Below, one piece after another: positions 18,807-26,501 of a stretch of 64,000 nt of DNA. The stretch is from CAWIUB01 sp963839175 (lineage in GTDB: Bacteria > Actinomycetota > Actinomycetes > Mycobacteriales > Jatrophihabitantaceae), in the NCBI GenBank assembly GCA_963839175.1, contig CAWIUB010000030.1, positions 193,808-257,807 on the forward strand. The letters are read 5' to 3'. Under the pieces are notes generated by a model. It was not told the DNA's origin. It was given only the letters and a program-made list of their open reading frames with translations, and searched no databases. Both the position numbers and the translations under genes were made by a program. Numbering within the stretch: position 1 is the first letter of the stretch; the number at the start of each line of letters is the position of its first letter.

Positions 18807-20363
18807 ATGAACTCCGCCCCCACGACCGTCATGCGCGCCGCGCGGGCCAGCGCAACCCCCGACCCCCGCCGGTGGCTCATCTTGGTCACCGTTGGCCTCG
18901 CCCAGCTGATGGTCGTGCTGGACGCCACGATCGTGAACATCGCCCTGCCGTCCGCGCAGCGGGCCCTGGGCTTCACCACCGCGGACCGGCAGTGGGTAGT
19001 GACCGCCTACGCGCTCGCGTTCGGCAGCCTGCTGCTGTTCGGCGGGCGGCTCGGCGACCTGATCGGGCGCAAGGTCACGTTCCTGGCCGGCGCAGTCGGC
19101 TTCGCCGCCGCGTCGGCCATCGGCGGCGCGGCCACCAGCTTCGACATGCTGGTCGCGGCGCGCGCCGCCCAGGGCGCGTTCGGCGCGCTCCTCGCGCCCG
19201 CGGCCCTGTCGATCCTGTCCACGACGTTCAGCGATCCGAAGGAGCGCGGCAAGGCGTTCGGCGTCTACGGCTCGATCGTCGGCGGCGGCGGCGCGATCGG
19301 CCTGGTGCTCGGCGGGATCCTGACCGAGTACCTGTCCTGGCGCTGGTGCCTGTACGTGAACCTGATCTTCGCGGGCCTCGCCGGGACCGGAGCGGTGCTG
19401 CTGCTCAAGCACCAGCGCGCCCGCACCAGAACCCGGCTGGACCTGCCCGGCGTCGCGCTCGTCTCGGCTTCGATGTTCTGCCTGGTCTACGGGTTCTCCA
19501 ACGCCGCGAACCACAACTGGCACACGCCGTCCACCTACGGGTTCCTGACCGCGGGCGTGGCGCTGCTCGCCGCGTTCGCGTCCTGGCAGGCCCGCGCGGC
19601 CAGCCCGCTGCTGCCGCCCCGGGTGGTGCTGGACCGCAACCGCGGCGGCGCCTACCTGGCCGTGCTCATCGCCGGCGCAGGCATGTCCGGCATCTTCCTG
19701 TTCCTCACCTACTACATGCAGCAGACCCTGGGCTACTCCCCGGTGGTCAGCGGCGTCGCCTTCCTGCCGATGATCGCCATGGTGGTGGTGAGCGCCAACC
19801 TGTCCAACGTGGTGCTGCTGCCCCGGTTCGGCCCCAAGCCGCTGGTCGCCGTCGGCATGCTGCTGGCCGCAGGCAGCCTGGTGTGGCTGACCAGGATCGG
19901 TGTGCACTCGGGCTACGCGGAGGCGGTGCTCGGCCCGCTGATGGTGACCGGCCTGGGCTTCGGCTTCACGATCGCGCCGTCGATGAACACCGGGACGTTC
20001 GGCGTGGCGCCGCGGGACGTGGGCGTGGCCTCCGCCACGCTCAACACCGGCCAGCAGATCGGCGGCTCGATCGGCACCTCGCTGCTCAACACGGTCTTCG
20101 CCAGCGCGGTGGCTCACTACCTGACCAGCCACCGGAGCGCGGTCACCCAGGTACACGGGCACCCGGCGCCGTCCCTGATCGGGACGTCGCTGATCCACGG
20201 TTACACCACCGGGTTCTGGGTTGCGGCGGCCATCTTCGGCGCCGGCGCGGTGATTTGCGGAACGCTGTTCCGCTCCGGCCCGCTCGGCGCCTCCGGGTCG
20301 GCGGCGGCTGCCCCGGCCGGGGCAGCCGTGCAGCACGCCGCAACCGCCCACGCCGCCGCGTAG
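18807..20363 (+). CDS. MFS transporter, DHA2 (EmrB/QacA) family
   Basis: A 14-helix drug:proton antiporter of 518 residues. Motif A-like FGGRLGDLIGRKVTFLAGA (about residues 76-94), motif C-like GSIVGGGGAIGLVLGGILTEYLSWRWCLYVN, and the D1-type LMVVLDATIVNIALPSAQ are all present. ATG 18807 is preferred to ATG 18795 because the latter overlaps a GGAG (18797-18800) that is ideally placed for 18807. It should extrude hydrophobic compounds; the substrate cannot be deduced. Likely member of the ECF regulon through the promoter at 18624. Confidence 0.92.
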   Translation: MNSAPTTVMRAARASATPDPRRWLILVTVGLAQLMVVLDATIVNIALPSAQRALGFTTADRQWVVTAYALAFGSLLLFGGRLGDLIGRKVTFLAGAVGFAAASAIGGAATSFDMLVAARAAQGAFGALLAPAALSILSTTFSDPKERGKAFGVYGSIVGGGGAIGLVLGGILTEYLSWRWCLYVNLIFAGLAGTGAVLLLKHQRARTRTRLDLPGVALVSASMFCLVYGFSNAANHNWHTPSTYGFLTAGVALLAAFASWQARAASPLLPPRVVLDRNRGGAYLAVLIAGAGMSGIFLFLTYYMQQTLGYSPVVSGVAFLPMIAMVVVSANLSNVVLLPRFGPKPLVAVGMLLAAGSLVWLTRIGVHSGYAEAVLGPLMVTGLGFGFTIAPSMNTGTFGVAPRDVGVASATLNTGQQIGGSIGTSLLNTVFASAVAHYLTSHRSAVTQVHGHPAPSLIGTSLIHGYTTGFWVAAAIFGAGAVICGTLFRSGPLGASGSAAAAPAGAAVQHAATAHAAA

Positions 20364-20388
20364 CGGCACCACGTCCATGGAGGAAGCC

Positions 20389-20943
20389 ATGACCACCGCC
20401 CCCTCGACCGTCGCGATCCCCGGCTACCTGGCCGGCACCTGGAAGGCCGACCCGGCGAACTCTCAGATCGCCTTCTCCGTCCGTCAACTCATGGTCACCA
20501 AGGTGCGCGGCCAGTTCACGAGCTACGACGTCACGATCGTCACGAGCGAGGACCCGCTCGGCTCGTCGCTTGTCGCGACCATCGACCTCGCGTCCGTCGA
20601 CACCGGTAACGAGAAGCGTGACGACCACATCCGGTCCGCCACCTTCCTCGAGGTCGCGAAGCACCCGACGGTCAATTACCGCTCCACTAGCATCCGCCAG
20701 GCCGACGAAGGCTGGGTCATCGACGGTGAACTGATCTTGCACGGCGTGACCCGGCCGGTGCCACTCGCCGTCGCGGTGAACCGGTTCGGCCCAGGCCCTA
20801 ACGGCGGGCAGCGGGCGGCCTTCTCCGCGACCGCGCAGATCAACCGCGGCGACTTCGGCATCGACCGATGGACCGGTGGGGGCGCCGTGGTCAGCGACAA
20901 GGTCTCGATCGGCCTCGAGATCGAGGCCGTCCTCCAGAAGTGA
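20389..20943 (+). CDS. YceI family protein
   Basis: A 184-residue YceI-like lipocalin-fold protein, expected to bind a long isoprenoid or other lipid in its barrel. Signature parts are GTWKADPANSQIAFSVRQLMVTKVRGQF near the N-terminus, IDLASVDTGNEKRDDHIRSATFLEVAKHP in the middle and FGIDRWTGGGAVVSDKVSIGLEIEAVLQK at the end. There is no signal peptide, so it should be cytoplasmic. ATG 20389 has GGAGGA at 20379-20384, the same layout as for the MFS gene. The 25-base gap to the MFS gene indicates one operon. Confidence 0.92.
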   Translation: MTTAPSTVAIPGYLAGTWKADPANSQIAFSVRQLMVTKVRGQFTSYDVTIVTSEDPLGSSLVATIDLASVDTGNEKRDDHIRSATFLEVAKHPTVNYRSTSIRQADEGWVIDGELILHGVTRPVPLAVAVNRFGPGPNGGQRAAFSATAQINRGDFGIDRWTGGGAVVSDKVSIGLEIEAVLQK

Positions 20944-21039
20944 ACCGACTTGGACGGGCTGCCGCACACCGGCAGCCAAGTCCCCGCTGTGAGCAACCAT
21001 GACCACCCCGAAGGTCAACTCCACCCGAGGAGAAACCTC

Positions 21040-21474
21040 ATGTCAGCAACCCAGATAGCCAGCAACAAAGCAGCGCTCAAACGCTTCGATGACGCGGTCA
21101 ACAGCGGCGATGCGGAGCTCATCTCGAAAACGATCGACGAGGTCTTCGACCCGGACGTGCGGATCGGCACCCCATTACCGGTTGATGCGACTGGCGCGCA
21201 AGCGCTCAAGCAGGTGTGGGCGACTCTCCTTCGGGCGTACCCCGACCTTCACGTCACGGTCGAGGACCTGATCGCCGAGGGAGACGAGCTCGTCGCCAGG
21301 AACACGGTCACTGGGTCCCACCTCGGTGAATACATGGGCGTCCCACCAACCGGCAAATCCGTCACGTACAACGAGATCTTCATCGTCCGCTTCGTCAACG
21401 GCCGAATCGCCGAGACCTGGGGGGTCGTCGACGTCCTCGCGCAGATGAAACAGCTCGGCGTGATTCAGGCCTAA
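21040..21474 (+). CDS. SnoaL-like / ester cyclase family protein
   Basis: A 144-residue NTF2-fold protein of the SnoaL polyketide-cyclase type: LKRFDDAVNSGDAELISKTIDEVFDPDVRIGTP, LKQVWATLLRAYPDLHVTVEDLIAEGDELVARNTVTGSHLGEYMGVPPTGKSVTYNEIFIVRFVNGRIAETWGVVDVLAQMKQLGV. The last segment with its Trp and Asp is diagnostic. These proteins often act on small ring compounds, but many have no known substrate. ATG 21040 follows GAGGAG at about 21028. It ends the operon begun at 18659. Confidence 0.9.
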   Translation: MSATQIASNKAALKRFDDAVNSGDAELISKTIDEVFDPDVRIGTPLPVDATGAQALKQVWATLLRAYPDLHVTVEDLIAEGDELVARNTVTGSHLGEYMGVPPTGKSVTYNEIFIVRFVNGRIAETWGVVDVLAQMKQLGVIQA

Positions 21475-21573
21475 CGAGGCCACATCCACCCGATCCGCAC
21501 ATCGAGACCATCCGCTCAATCTAGTCCGCGCATCGCCGGATTCGGGCGGGGCGTATTTGGCGGCGGCTGAGCG

Positions 21574-21819
21574 TCAGGACTTGCGGTGCGCGGCCGCGGC
21601 CAGTAGCTCGCGGCGCCGGGCGGCAATACTCTGCCCATCAGGCAGCAGCTCGCCGGTGTCCTCGAAGAGCACCACGCCGTTGCAGAGCAGGCTCCAGCCT
21701 TGCTCCGGGTGGGCGACGAGGACGTGCGCAGCGTCGCGGTCAGGCGCATCCGCCGATGGGCATGGCGGATTGTGCTGGCAGGTGCGCGCCGCGGCTGCCG
21801 ATGGTGCTTCGGTGATCAT
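21574..21819 (-). CDS. DUF5999 family protein
   Basis: An 81-residue protein with the conserved cysteine pair and core CQHNPPCPSADAPDRDAAHV, then HPEQGWSLLCNGVVLFEDTGELLPDG, typical of the actinobacterial DUF5999 family. The start at 21819 (ATG ATC ACC) fits the family length; the longer reading to 21906 adds a basic, non-conserved head. The three cysteines and two histidines could bind metal. Function unknown. The 200 bases upstream are comparatively AT-rich and probably carry its promoter. Confidence 0.8.
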   Translation of the reverse strand: MITEAPSAAAARTCQHNPPCPSADAPDRDAAHVLVAHPEQGWSLLCNGVVLFEDTGELLPDGQSIAARRRELLAAAAHRKS

Positions 21820-22031
21820 CTGGGTGGTTCCCCGTAATCGCTTGCGGTTAGGTTGCGACACAAGTGTGCTCCGCGTTTGCCGAATCTTCCACCCACGACG
21901 CGCCAAGATTCGACTAGTTTTTCTTCGCGAATCGGAATATATCAGGCGGAATTGTTGTCGCGCACGACATAATCTCCGATCGGCGCAGCGGAAATCGTTG
22001 TTGCGGCGCTGGCCTCGCGCTCACACGGACA

Positions 22032-22502
22032 CTACGAGCGGCCCAGGCGGTCCTGGGCGTCGTGCAGCGCCGGCGCTTGTGGCAGCCAGTCGGCGAGCAC
22101 CGCCGGGTATCCGGCGGCCGTCGCCGCCTCAACGACCTCGGCGTCGTCGTCGATGAAGGCCGCGATCGAGCGAGGGGCGAGTCGGGCGAGGGCCGACAGC
22201 TTGTAGAACCGTGCCGGACGGCGGTCGCCGTCGCCGCGCATATGCACCTCGGCACCGGGCAAGTCGTGCGACTGTAGCCAGCTCTCGGTGGTGCTGCGCA
22301 GCCAGTTCGGGCGGCCGGTGAGCCAGACAATCTCGTGGTGCCGGGCCAGGTCGGCGGCAAGCGCCAAGCCATCCGGCAACGGCGGATCGTCCTTCGCCGC
22401 GAGGAAGAAGGTCGTCCAGTTCTTCGGACGCCGCTCGATGTGGTGCAACCGGTGACGGACGTCAGCGACGACACCGTCGACGTCGAACACGGCGATGCTC
22501 AC
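22032..22502 (-). CDS. HAD-like phosphatase
   Basis: A 156-residue haloacid-dehalogenase-fold hydrolase. Motif I is FDVDGVVADV (about residues 5-14, nucleophile D and acid/base D), motif II is VWLTGRPNW, and motif III/IV is the AAFIDDDAEVV segment. Its small size means it has little or no cap domain, as in polynucleotide- or LNS2-type HAD phosphatases. The substrate is unknown. It reads toward the DUF5999 gene and diverges from guaB1, with about 100 bases between their starts. Confidence 0.82.
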   Translation of the reverse strand: MSIAVFDVDGVVADVRHRLHHIERRPKNWTTFFLAAKDDPPLPDGLALAADLARHHEIVWLTGRPNWLRSTTESWLQSHDLPGAEVHMRGDGDRRPARFYKLSALARLAPRSIAAFIDDDAEVVEAATAAGYPAVLADWLPQAPALHDAQDRLGRS

Positions 22503-22601
22503 CCGGCGAACGGTACCGACCCACTTCTGCGCACCTCGGGAGTATCCGAGTCACGGCCTGGATCACATACTCCCGACGTCGAGAGGTCTATACGATGACT
22601 C

Positions 22602-24035
22602 GTGCGCTTCATCGACCCGATCCCGCCGTTCGAGCTCACTTACGACGACGTGTTCATGGTGCCCGCCCGCTCGGACGTGGGCTCGCGGTTCGACGTCGAC
22701 CTGTCCACATCTGACGGCACCGGCACAACGATCCCGATCGTGGTCGCCAACATGACTGCGGTGGCCGGCCGGCGGATGGCCGAGACGGTGGCTCGGCGGG
22801 GCGGCATCGCGATCCTGCCGCAGGACATCCCGGTCGAGGTGGTCGCCGAGGTGGTCTCCTGGGTGAAGTCGCGTCATCTGGTGTACGAGACCCCGTTGAC
22901 GCTGTCCCGGCACAGCACGGTCGGCGACGCGCTGGCGCTGTTGCCGAAACGGGCGACGGGTGCCGTCATAGTCGTGCACGAGGACAAGCCGGTGGGTGTG
23001 GTGACCGACGCCGACTGCGTGGGCGTGGACCGCTTCGCGCAGCTGCACCAGGTGATGTCGAGTCCGGTGCTCACCGTGCCGGACACGGTCGACGCGCGTG
23101 GTGTGTTTGAGTTGCTCGACGACTCGCACCGCCGACTGGCAGCGGTGATCGACGACCGCGGCCGGCTGGTCGGCGTGCTATCGAGGACTGCAGCGCTGCG
23201 GTCGGCGCTGTACGAGCCGGCGCTCGACGCGAACGGGCGGCTGCGCGTCGGCGCCGCCCTCGGCGTGAACGGCGACGTCGGCGGCAAGGCGGCGGCGCTG
23301 CTTGCGGCGGGCGTGGACGTGCTCGTCGTCGACACCGCGCACGGGCACCAGCAGCGGATGCTCGATGCGCTCACCGAGGTCCGCAAGCAATCTCCGCGGG
23401 TGCCCGTCGTTGCGGGCAACGTGGTCTCGGCGGACGGGGTCCGCGACCTGGTCGCGGCCGGCGCGGACATCGTCAAGGTCGGCGTGGGCCCGGGCGCGAT
23501 GTGCACCACCCGGATGATGACCGGGGTCGGCCGTCCGCAGTTCTCCGCCGTCCTGGAGTGTGCCGCCGCCGCCCGGGACATCGGCAAGCACGTGTGGGCC
23601 GACGGGGGAGTGCGCCACCCGCGTGACGTCGCGCTCGCCCTGGCCGCTGGTGCGTCGACGGTCATGATCGGGTCGTGGTTCGCCGGCACCCACGAGTCCC
23701 CCGGCGACCTGCAGCGGGCTCCGGACGGCCGGCTGTACAAGGAGAGCTTCGGCATGGCCTCGGCCCGCGCCGTGGCGAGTCGCACCACGGGCGAGGGGGC
23801 GTTCGACCGGGCCCGCAAGGCGTTGTTCGAGGAGGGCATCTCGACCGGACGCATGTACCTCGATCCGGCTCGGCCGGGCGTCGAGGACCTGATCGACTTC
23901 ATCGTGGCGGGGGTGCGTTCGTCCTGCGCGTACGCCGGCGCCGCCGACCTGGAGCGGTTCGCCGAGCGTGCTCGGGTGGGCATCCAGAGCACGTCCGGCT
24001 ACGCCGAGGGACGCCCCCTCTACAGCAGTTGGTAG
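22602..24035 (+). CDS. guaB1: GuaB1-type IMP dehydrogenase-related protein (GMP reductase)
   Basis: A 477-residue IMPDH/GMPR-fold TIM barrel with a two-CBS-domain insert (about residues 95-210). The catalytic loop is GPGAMCTTRMMTGVG (Cys near residue 306) and the flap region contains GRLYKESFGMASARAV. The actinobacterial GuaB1 branch was shown in mycobacteria to act as a GMP reductase recycling GMP to IMP, with the CBS domains sensing purine nucleotides; that function is inferred here. GTG 22602 is the start. The gene ends 13 bases before the trpS leader peptide. Confidence 0.9.
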   Translation: MRFIDPIPPFELTYDDVFMVPARSDVGSRFDVDLSTSDGTGTTIPIVVANMTAVAGRRMAETVARRGGIAILPQDIPVEVVAEVVSWVKSRHLVYETPLTLSRHSTVGDALALLPKRATGAVIVVHEDKPVGVVTDADCVGVDRFAQLHQVMSSPVLTVPDTVDARGVFELLDDSHRRLAAVIDDRGRLVGVLSRTAALRSALYEPALDANGRLRVGAALGVNGDVGGKAAALLAAGVDVLVVDTAHGHQQRMLDALTEVRKQSPRVPVVAGNVVSADGVRDLVAAGADIVKVGVGPGAMCTTRMMTGVGRPQFSAVLECAAAARDIGKHVWADGGVRHPRDVALALAAGASTVMIGSWFAGTHESPGDLQRAPDGRLYKESFGMASARAVASRTTGEGAFDRARKALFEEGISTGRMYLDPARPGVEDLIDFIVAGVRSSCAYAGAADLERFAERARVGIQSTSGYAEGRPLYSSW

Positions 24036-24048
24036 TAGGCTGAGCACC

Positions 24049-24087
24049 ATGATCCGCCGCAGCGTGCAGTGGTGGCCGTCCGCATAG
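24049..24087 (+). CDS. trpS leader peptide with tandem Trp codons
   Basis: A 12-residue frame, MIRRSVQWWPSA, ending at TAG 24085-24087. Two adjacent Trp codons (24070-24075) stand directly ahead of the first attenuator strand. A -10 hexamer TAGGCT at 24036-24041 puts the transcript start on or next to the A of the ATG, so the peptide would be leaderless. Trp is the rarest amino acid in proteins, and a Trp-Trp pair just upstream of a tryptophanyl-tRNA synthetase gene argues strongly for a charged-tRNA sensor. Confidence 0.8.
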   Translation: MIRRSVQWWPSA

Positions 24088-24144
24088 GACGGCAATCTCG
24101 CGCTGCACATCCCACCCTCGCGGCCGTCCTCGTCGGGAAGGCCG
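24061..24144 (+). promoter_or_regulatory. Ribosome-mediated attenuator of trpS
   Basis: Four RNA strands can be drawn. Strand 1 GCCGTCC (24075-24081) pairs with strand 2 GGACGGC (24087-24093). Strand 3 GCCGTCC (24123-24129) is identical to strand 1 and can pair with strand 2 instead. Strand 3/4 CGGCC (24121-24125) with GGCCG (24140-24144) forms the terminator-like hairpin. A ribosome stalled on the Trp codons covers strand 1, so 2:3 forms and 3:4 is prevented. The outer GTGCAG/CTGCAC (24064/24103) extends hairpin 1. No U-run follows hairpin 3:4, which is usual in high-GC actinomycetes. Confidence 0.75.
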
Positions 24145-24199
24145 TTACTCGTGTGCACTCCTGGCGTTGATGCCGCCTCGGCGATTCCTGGAGCCTCAC

Positions 24200-25213
24200 A
24201 TGTCCACTCGCGTACTGACCGGCGACCGGCCGACGGGCGCCCTGCACCTCGGCCACCACTTCGGCACCCTGGCGAACCGGGTCCGGCTGCAGAGCAACGG
24301 TTATGACGTCTTCGTCGTCGTGGCCGACTATCAGGTGATCGCCGACCGCGATCATCCCGGCGACATTCGCGCGACCGTCCTGGATCTCGTCCTTGACTAC
24401 GTCGCGTCCGGGCTGGATCCGGAGGGCAGCACGATCTTCGCGCACAGCGCCGTCCCGGCGCTGCACCAGCTGATGGTGCCGTTCCTGTCGCTGGTCGGGA
24501 TGGGGGAGCTGTCCCGCAATCCCACGGTCAAGGACGAGATCCGGCTGGCCGGCCGCTCGACGGTCAGCGGCCTGATGATGACGTATCCGGTCCACCAGGC
24601 CGCGGACATCCTGTTCTGCAAGGCAGATCTCGTTCCGGTTGGCCGCGACCAGCTCCCGCACCTGGAGCTGACCCGGTCGGTCGCCCGCCGGTTCAATGAG
24701 CGCTACGGCGCTGTGTTCCCGGTGCCCGAGGCGATGCTCGGTGAGGTGCCGATCTTGCTCGGCCTGGACGGCCGGAAGATGAGCAAGAGCCTGCACAACG
24801 GCATCGCGCTGCGAGACGGCCCGGACGACGTGGCGGCAAAGGTTCGCGCGGCCCGCACCGACTCCGAGCGGCACATCACGTTCGAGCCCGATCGGCGTCC
24901 GGAGGTGGCCAACCTGCTCACTCTTGCCAGCCTGTGCAGCGGCGACCCACCGGCGTCGATCGCGGCGCAGATCGGCAATGGAGGGGCGGCTGCGTTGAAG
25001 GAGGCCCTGATCGCCGCGGTGACCGGATTCCTGCGGCCGATGCAGGAGCGGCGAGCGACGGTCAGCCGGGTGGACGCAGAGCGCATCCTGCAGGCTGGCG
25101 CCACCGCCGCAACCGACATCGCCGACGCGACGCTGGGCGAGGTGCGCACCGCGATGGGGATGAACTATGCCGAGTTGACGCCCGCCCCGGTGCTTGCGAG
25201 TATGAGCATGTGA
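24200..25213 (+). CDS. trpS: Tryptophan--tRNA ligase
   Basis: Class I tryptophanyl-tRNA synthetase (337 residues), which activates tryptophan with ATP and charges tRNA-Trp. The HIGH signature is GALHLGHH (about residues 12-19) and the KMSKS loop is exact (about residues 193-197). GDRPTGALHLGH at the N-terminus is typical. ATG 24200 has TGGAG at 24189-24193. The gene is the evident target of the Trp-Trp leader and attenuator upstream. In Streptomyces, some TrpRS genes are known to be attenuated and to be of the indolmycin-resistant type; whether this enzyme is the only TrpRS of the cell is not visible from the window. Confidence 0.95.
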   Translation: MSTRVLTGDRPTGALHLGHHFGTLANRVRLQSNGYDVFVVVADYQVIADRDHPGDIRATVLDLVLDYVASGLDPEGSTIFAHSAVPALHQLMVPFLSLVGMGELSRNPTVKDEIRLAGRSTVSGLMMTYPVHQAADILFCKADLVPVGRDQLPHLELTRSVARRFNERYGAVFPVPEAMLGEVPILLGLDGRKMSKSLHNGIALRDGPDDVAAKVRAARTDSERHITFEPDRRPEVANLLTLASLCSGDPPASIAAQIGNGGAAALKEALIAAVTGFLRPMQERRATVSRVDAERILQAGATAATDIADATLGEVRTAMGMNYAELTPAPVLASMSM

Positions 25214-25560
25214 GCAGTCGTTCAGATATTGCAGTGCGGGCGGCCGAGCCGGCCGACGGCGACATCGACGACGCCGCCGACGTCTTCGGCCTGCTGTCCG
25301 ACCCGGGACGGCTGCGGCTGCTGGCAGCCTTACGGACCGGGGAGGCGAGCGTAGGGCATCTGGCCGAACTGGCCGGGCTCAGCGAGTCCGCGACCTCGCA
25401 CGCGTTGCGGCTGCTGCGCGCACACCGCGTCGTACAGGTTAGACGAACCGGGCGCATGGCGTTCTACCGGCTGGCCGACAGCCATGTTCAGGTGCTGCTC
25501 GACACTGCGTTCGCGCACGCCGGGCACAGCACGATCGTCCATCCGGAGCGGACGGGATGA
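25210..25560 (+). CDS. ArsR/SmtB-family metal-responsive repressor
   Basis: A 116-residue winged-helix repressor: VFGLLSDPGRLRLLAALRTGEASVGHLAELAGLSESATSHALRLLRAHRVVQVRRTGRMAFYRLADSHVQVLLDTAFAHAGH. The C-terminal helix contains D and H residues (DSHVQVLLDTAFAHAGH) matching the alpha5 metal site of SmtB/CzrA proteins, so zinc or a similar ion is the expected signal. GTG 25210 overlaps the trpS stop; the gene's own stop overlaps the start of the cation exporter (ATGA). Repressor and exporter are thus translationally coupled. Confidence 0.9.
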   Translation: MSSRSDIAVRAAEPADGDIDDAADVFGLLSDPGRLRLLAALRTGEASVGHLAELAGLSESATSHALRLLRAHRVVQVRRTGRMAFYRLADSHVQVLLDTAFAHAGHSTIVHPERTG

Positions 25561-26486
25561 GTCACGAGCACGGGCACACACACGGGGGAGCAGCCGACCG
25601 GCGCTGGCTGCTCGCGGCCCTCGCCGTCATCGCGGCGTTCATGGCTGGCGAGGTAATCGCGGGCTTGCTGGCCCACTCGCTCGCGTTGGTCACCGACGCG
25701 GCGCACCTGCTTACCGACGTCGCCGCACTCGTGGTGGCCGTCGCAGCGTCCAAGATCGCCGAACGGCCGGCGCGCGGCGCGTACACCTACGGCTTCGCGC
25801 GCGTCGATGCCCTGGCCGGTCAGGCGAACGGCATCACCCTGCTGCTGCTCGCGGTGTGGTTCGCCGTCGAGGCAGTCCGCCGGCTGGCCAACCCACCCGA
25901 CACGTCCGGGGCAGTTATGACGCTGGTGGCGGTGATCGGAATCGCGGTCAACGTGCTGGCCACCGCACTCGCGATGCGAGCCAACCGGTCGAGCCTGAAC
26001 GTCCGCGGCGCACTCGCGCACCTGCTCAGCGACCTGTGGGCGTTCTCGGCGACGTTCGCTGCCGGCGTGGCGATCCTCGCGACCGGTTGGACGCGTGCGG
26101 ACGCGGTGGCGTCGCTCGTCGTCGCCACGCTGATGGCGTACACCGGTGTCGCACTGGTGCGCGCTGCGGGGCGGGTGTTCCTCGAGGCCGCGCCCGCCGG
26201 CGTCGACCCGCAGCGCATCGGTGCCGAGCTGGCCGACATCGACGGGGTGGCTCAGGTGCACGACCTGCACGTCTGGGACATCGGCACCGCGGAGTCGGCG
26301 TTGTCGGCACACGTGCTGGTCAGGCCGCAGGTCGATTGCCACGACATCGGCGACACCATGCGCCGCACGTTGGCCGCCGATCATCTGATCCGCCACGTGA
26401 CGCTGCAGGTGGACCACGTGCCGGTCACGAGCGAGGCCGACGAGCACTGCGCCCACGCCCACGGACCCGTCCACACCACCTCGTAG
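25557..26486 (+). CDS. Cation diffusion facilitator (CDF) metal exporter
   Basis: A 309-residue, six-helix CDF antiporter for Zn2+/Cd2+/Co2+-like ions. The N-terminus and C-terminus are His-rich (MSHEHGHTHGG; HCAHAHGPVH). Site A motifs HSLALVTDAAHLLTD in TM2 and HLLSDLWA in TM5 carry the HxxxD pairs of zinc transporters, and the cytoplasmic C-terminal domain has DLHVWDIGTAESALSAHV. Encoded with its ArsR repressor, which should relieve repression when the metal is in excess. Confidence 0.93.
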   Translation: MSHEHGHTHGGAADRRWLLAALAVIAAFMAGEVIAGLLAHSLALVTDAAHLLTDVAALVVAVAASKIAERPARGAYTYGFARVDALAGQANGITLLLLAVWFAVEAVRRLANPPDTSGAVMTLVAVIGIAVNVLATALAMRANRSSLNVRGALAHLLSDLWAFSATFAAGVAILATGWTRADAVASLVVATLMAYTGVALVRAAGRVFLEAAPAGVDPQRIGAELADIDGVAQVHDLHVWDIGTAESALSAHVLVRPQVDCHDIGDTMRRTLAADHLIRHVTLQVDHVPVTSEADEHCAHAHGPVHTTS

Positions 26487-26501
26487 GAATCGCCCCCCGC
26501 C

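Noticed and set aside
18540..20396. Long minus-strand ORF (618 codons) opposite the MFS gene
   Set aside because: It is Arg/Gly/His-rich with no homology and mirrors the GC-rich third positions of the plus-strand MFS gene, a common artefact in such DNA.
21966..21990. GACATAAT-TCCG-ATCGG string resembling part of the dif site
   Set aside because: It lacks two central bases and the distal arm does not match; without the second arm it cannot be a Xer site. It lies in an AT-richer promoter region where such words can arise.
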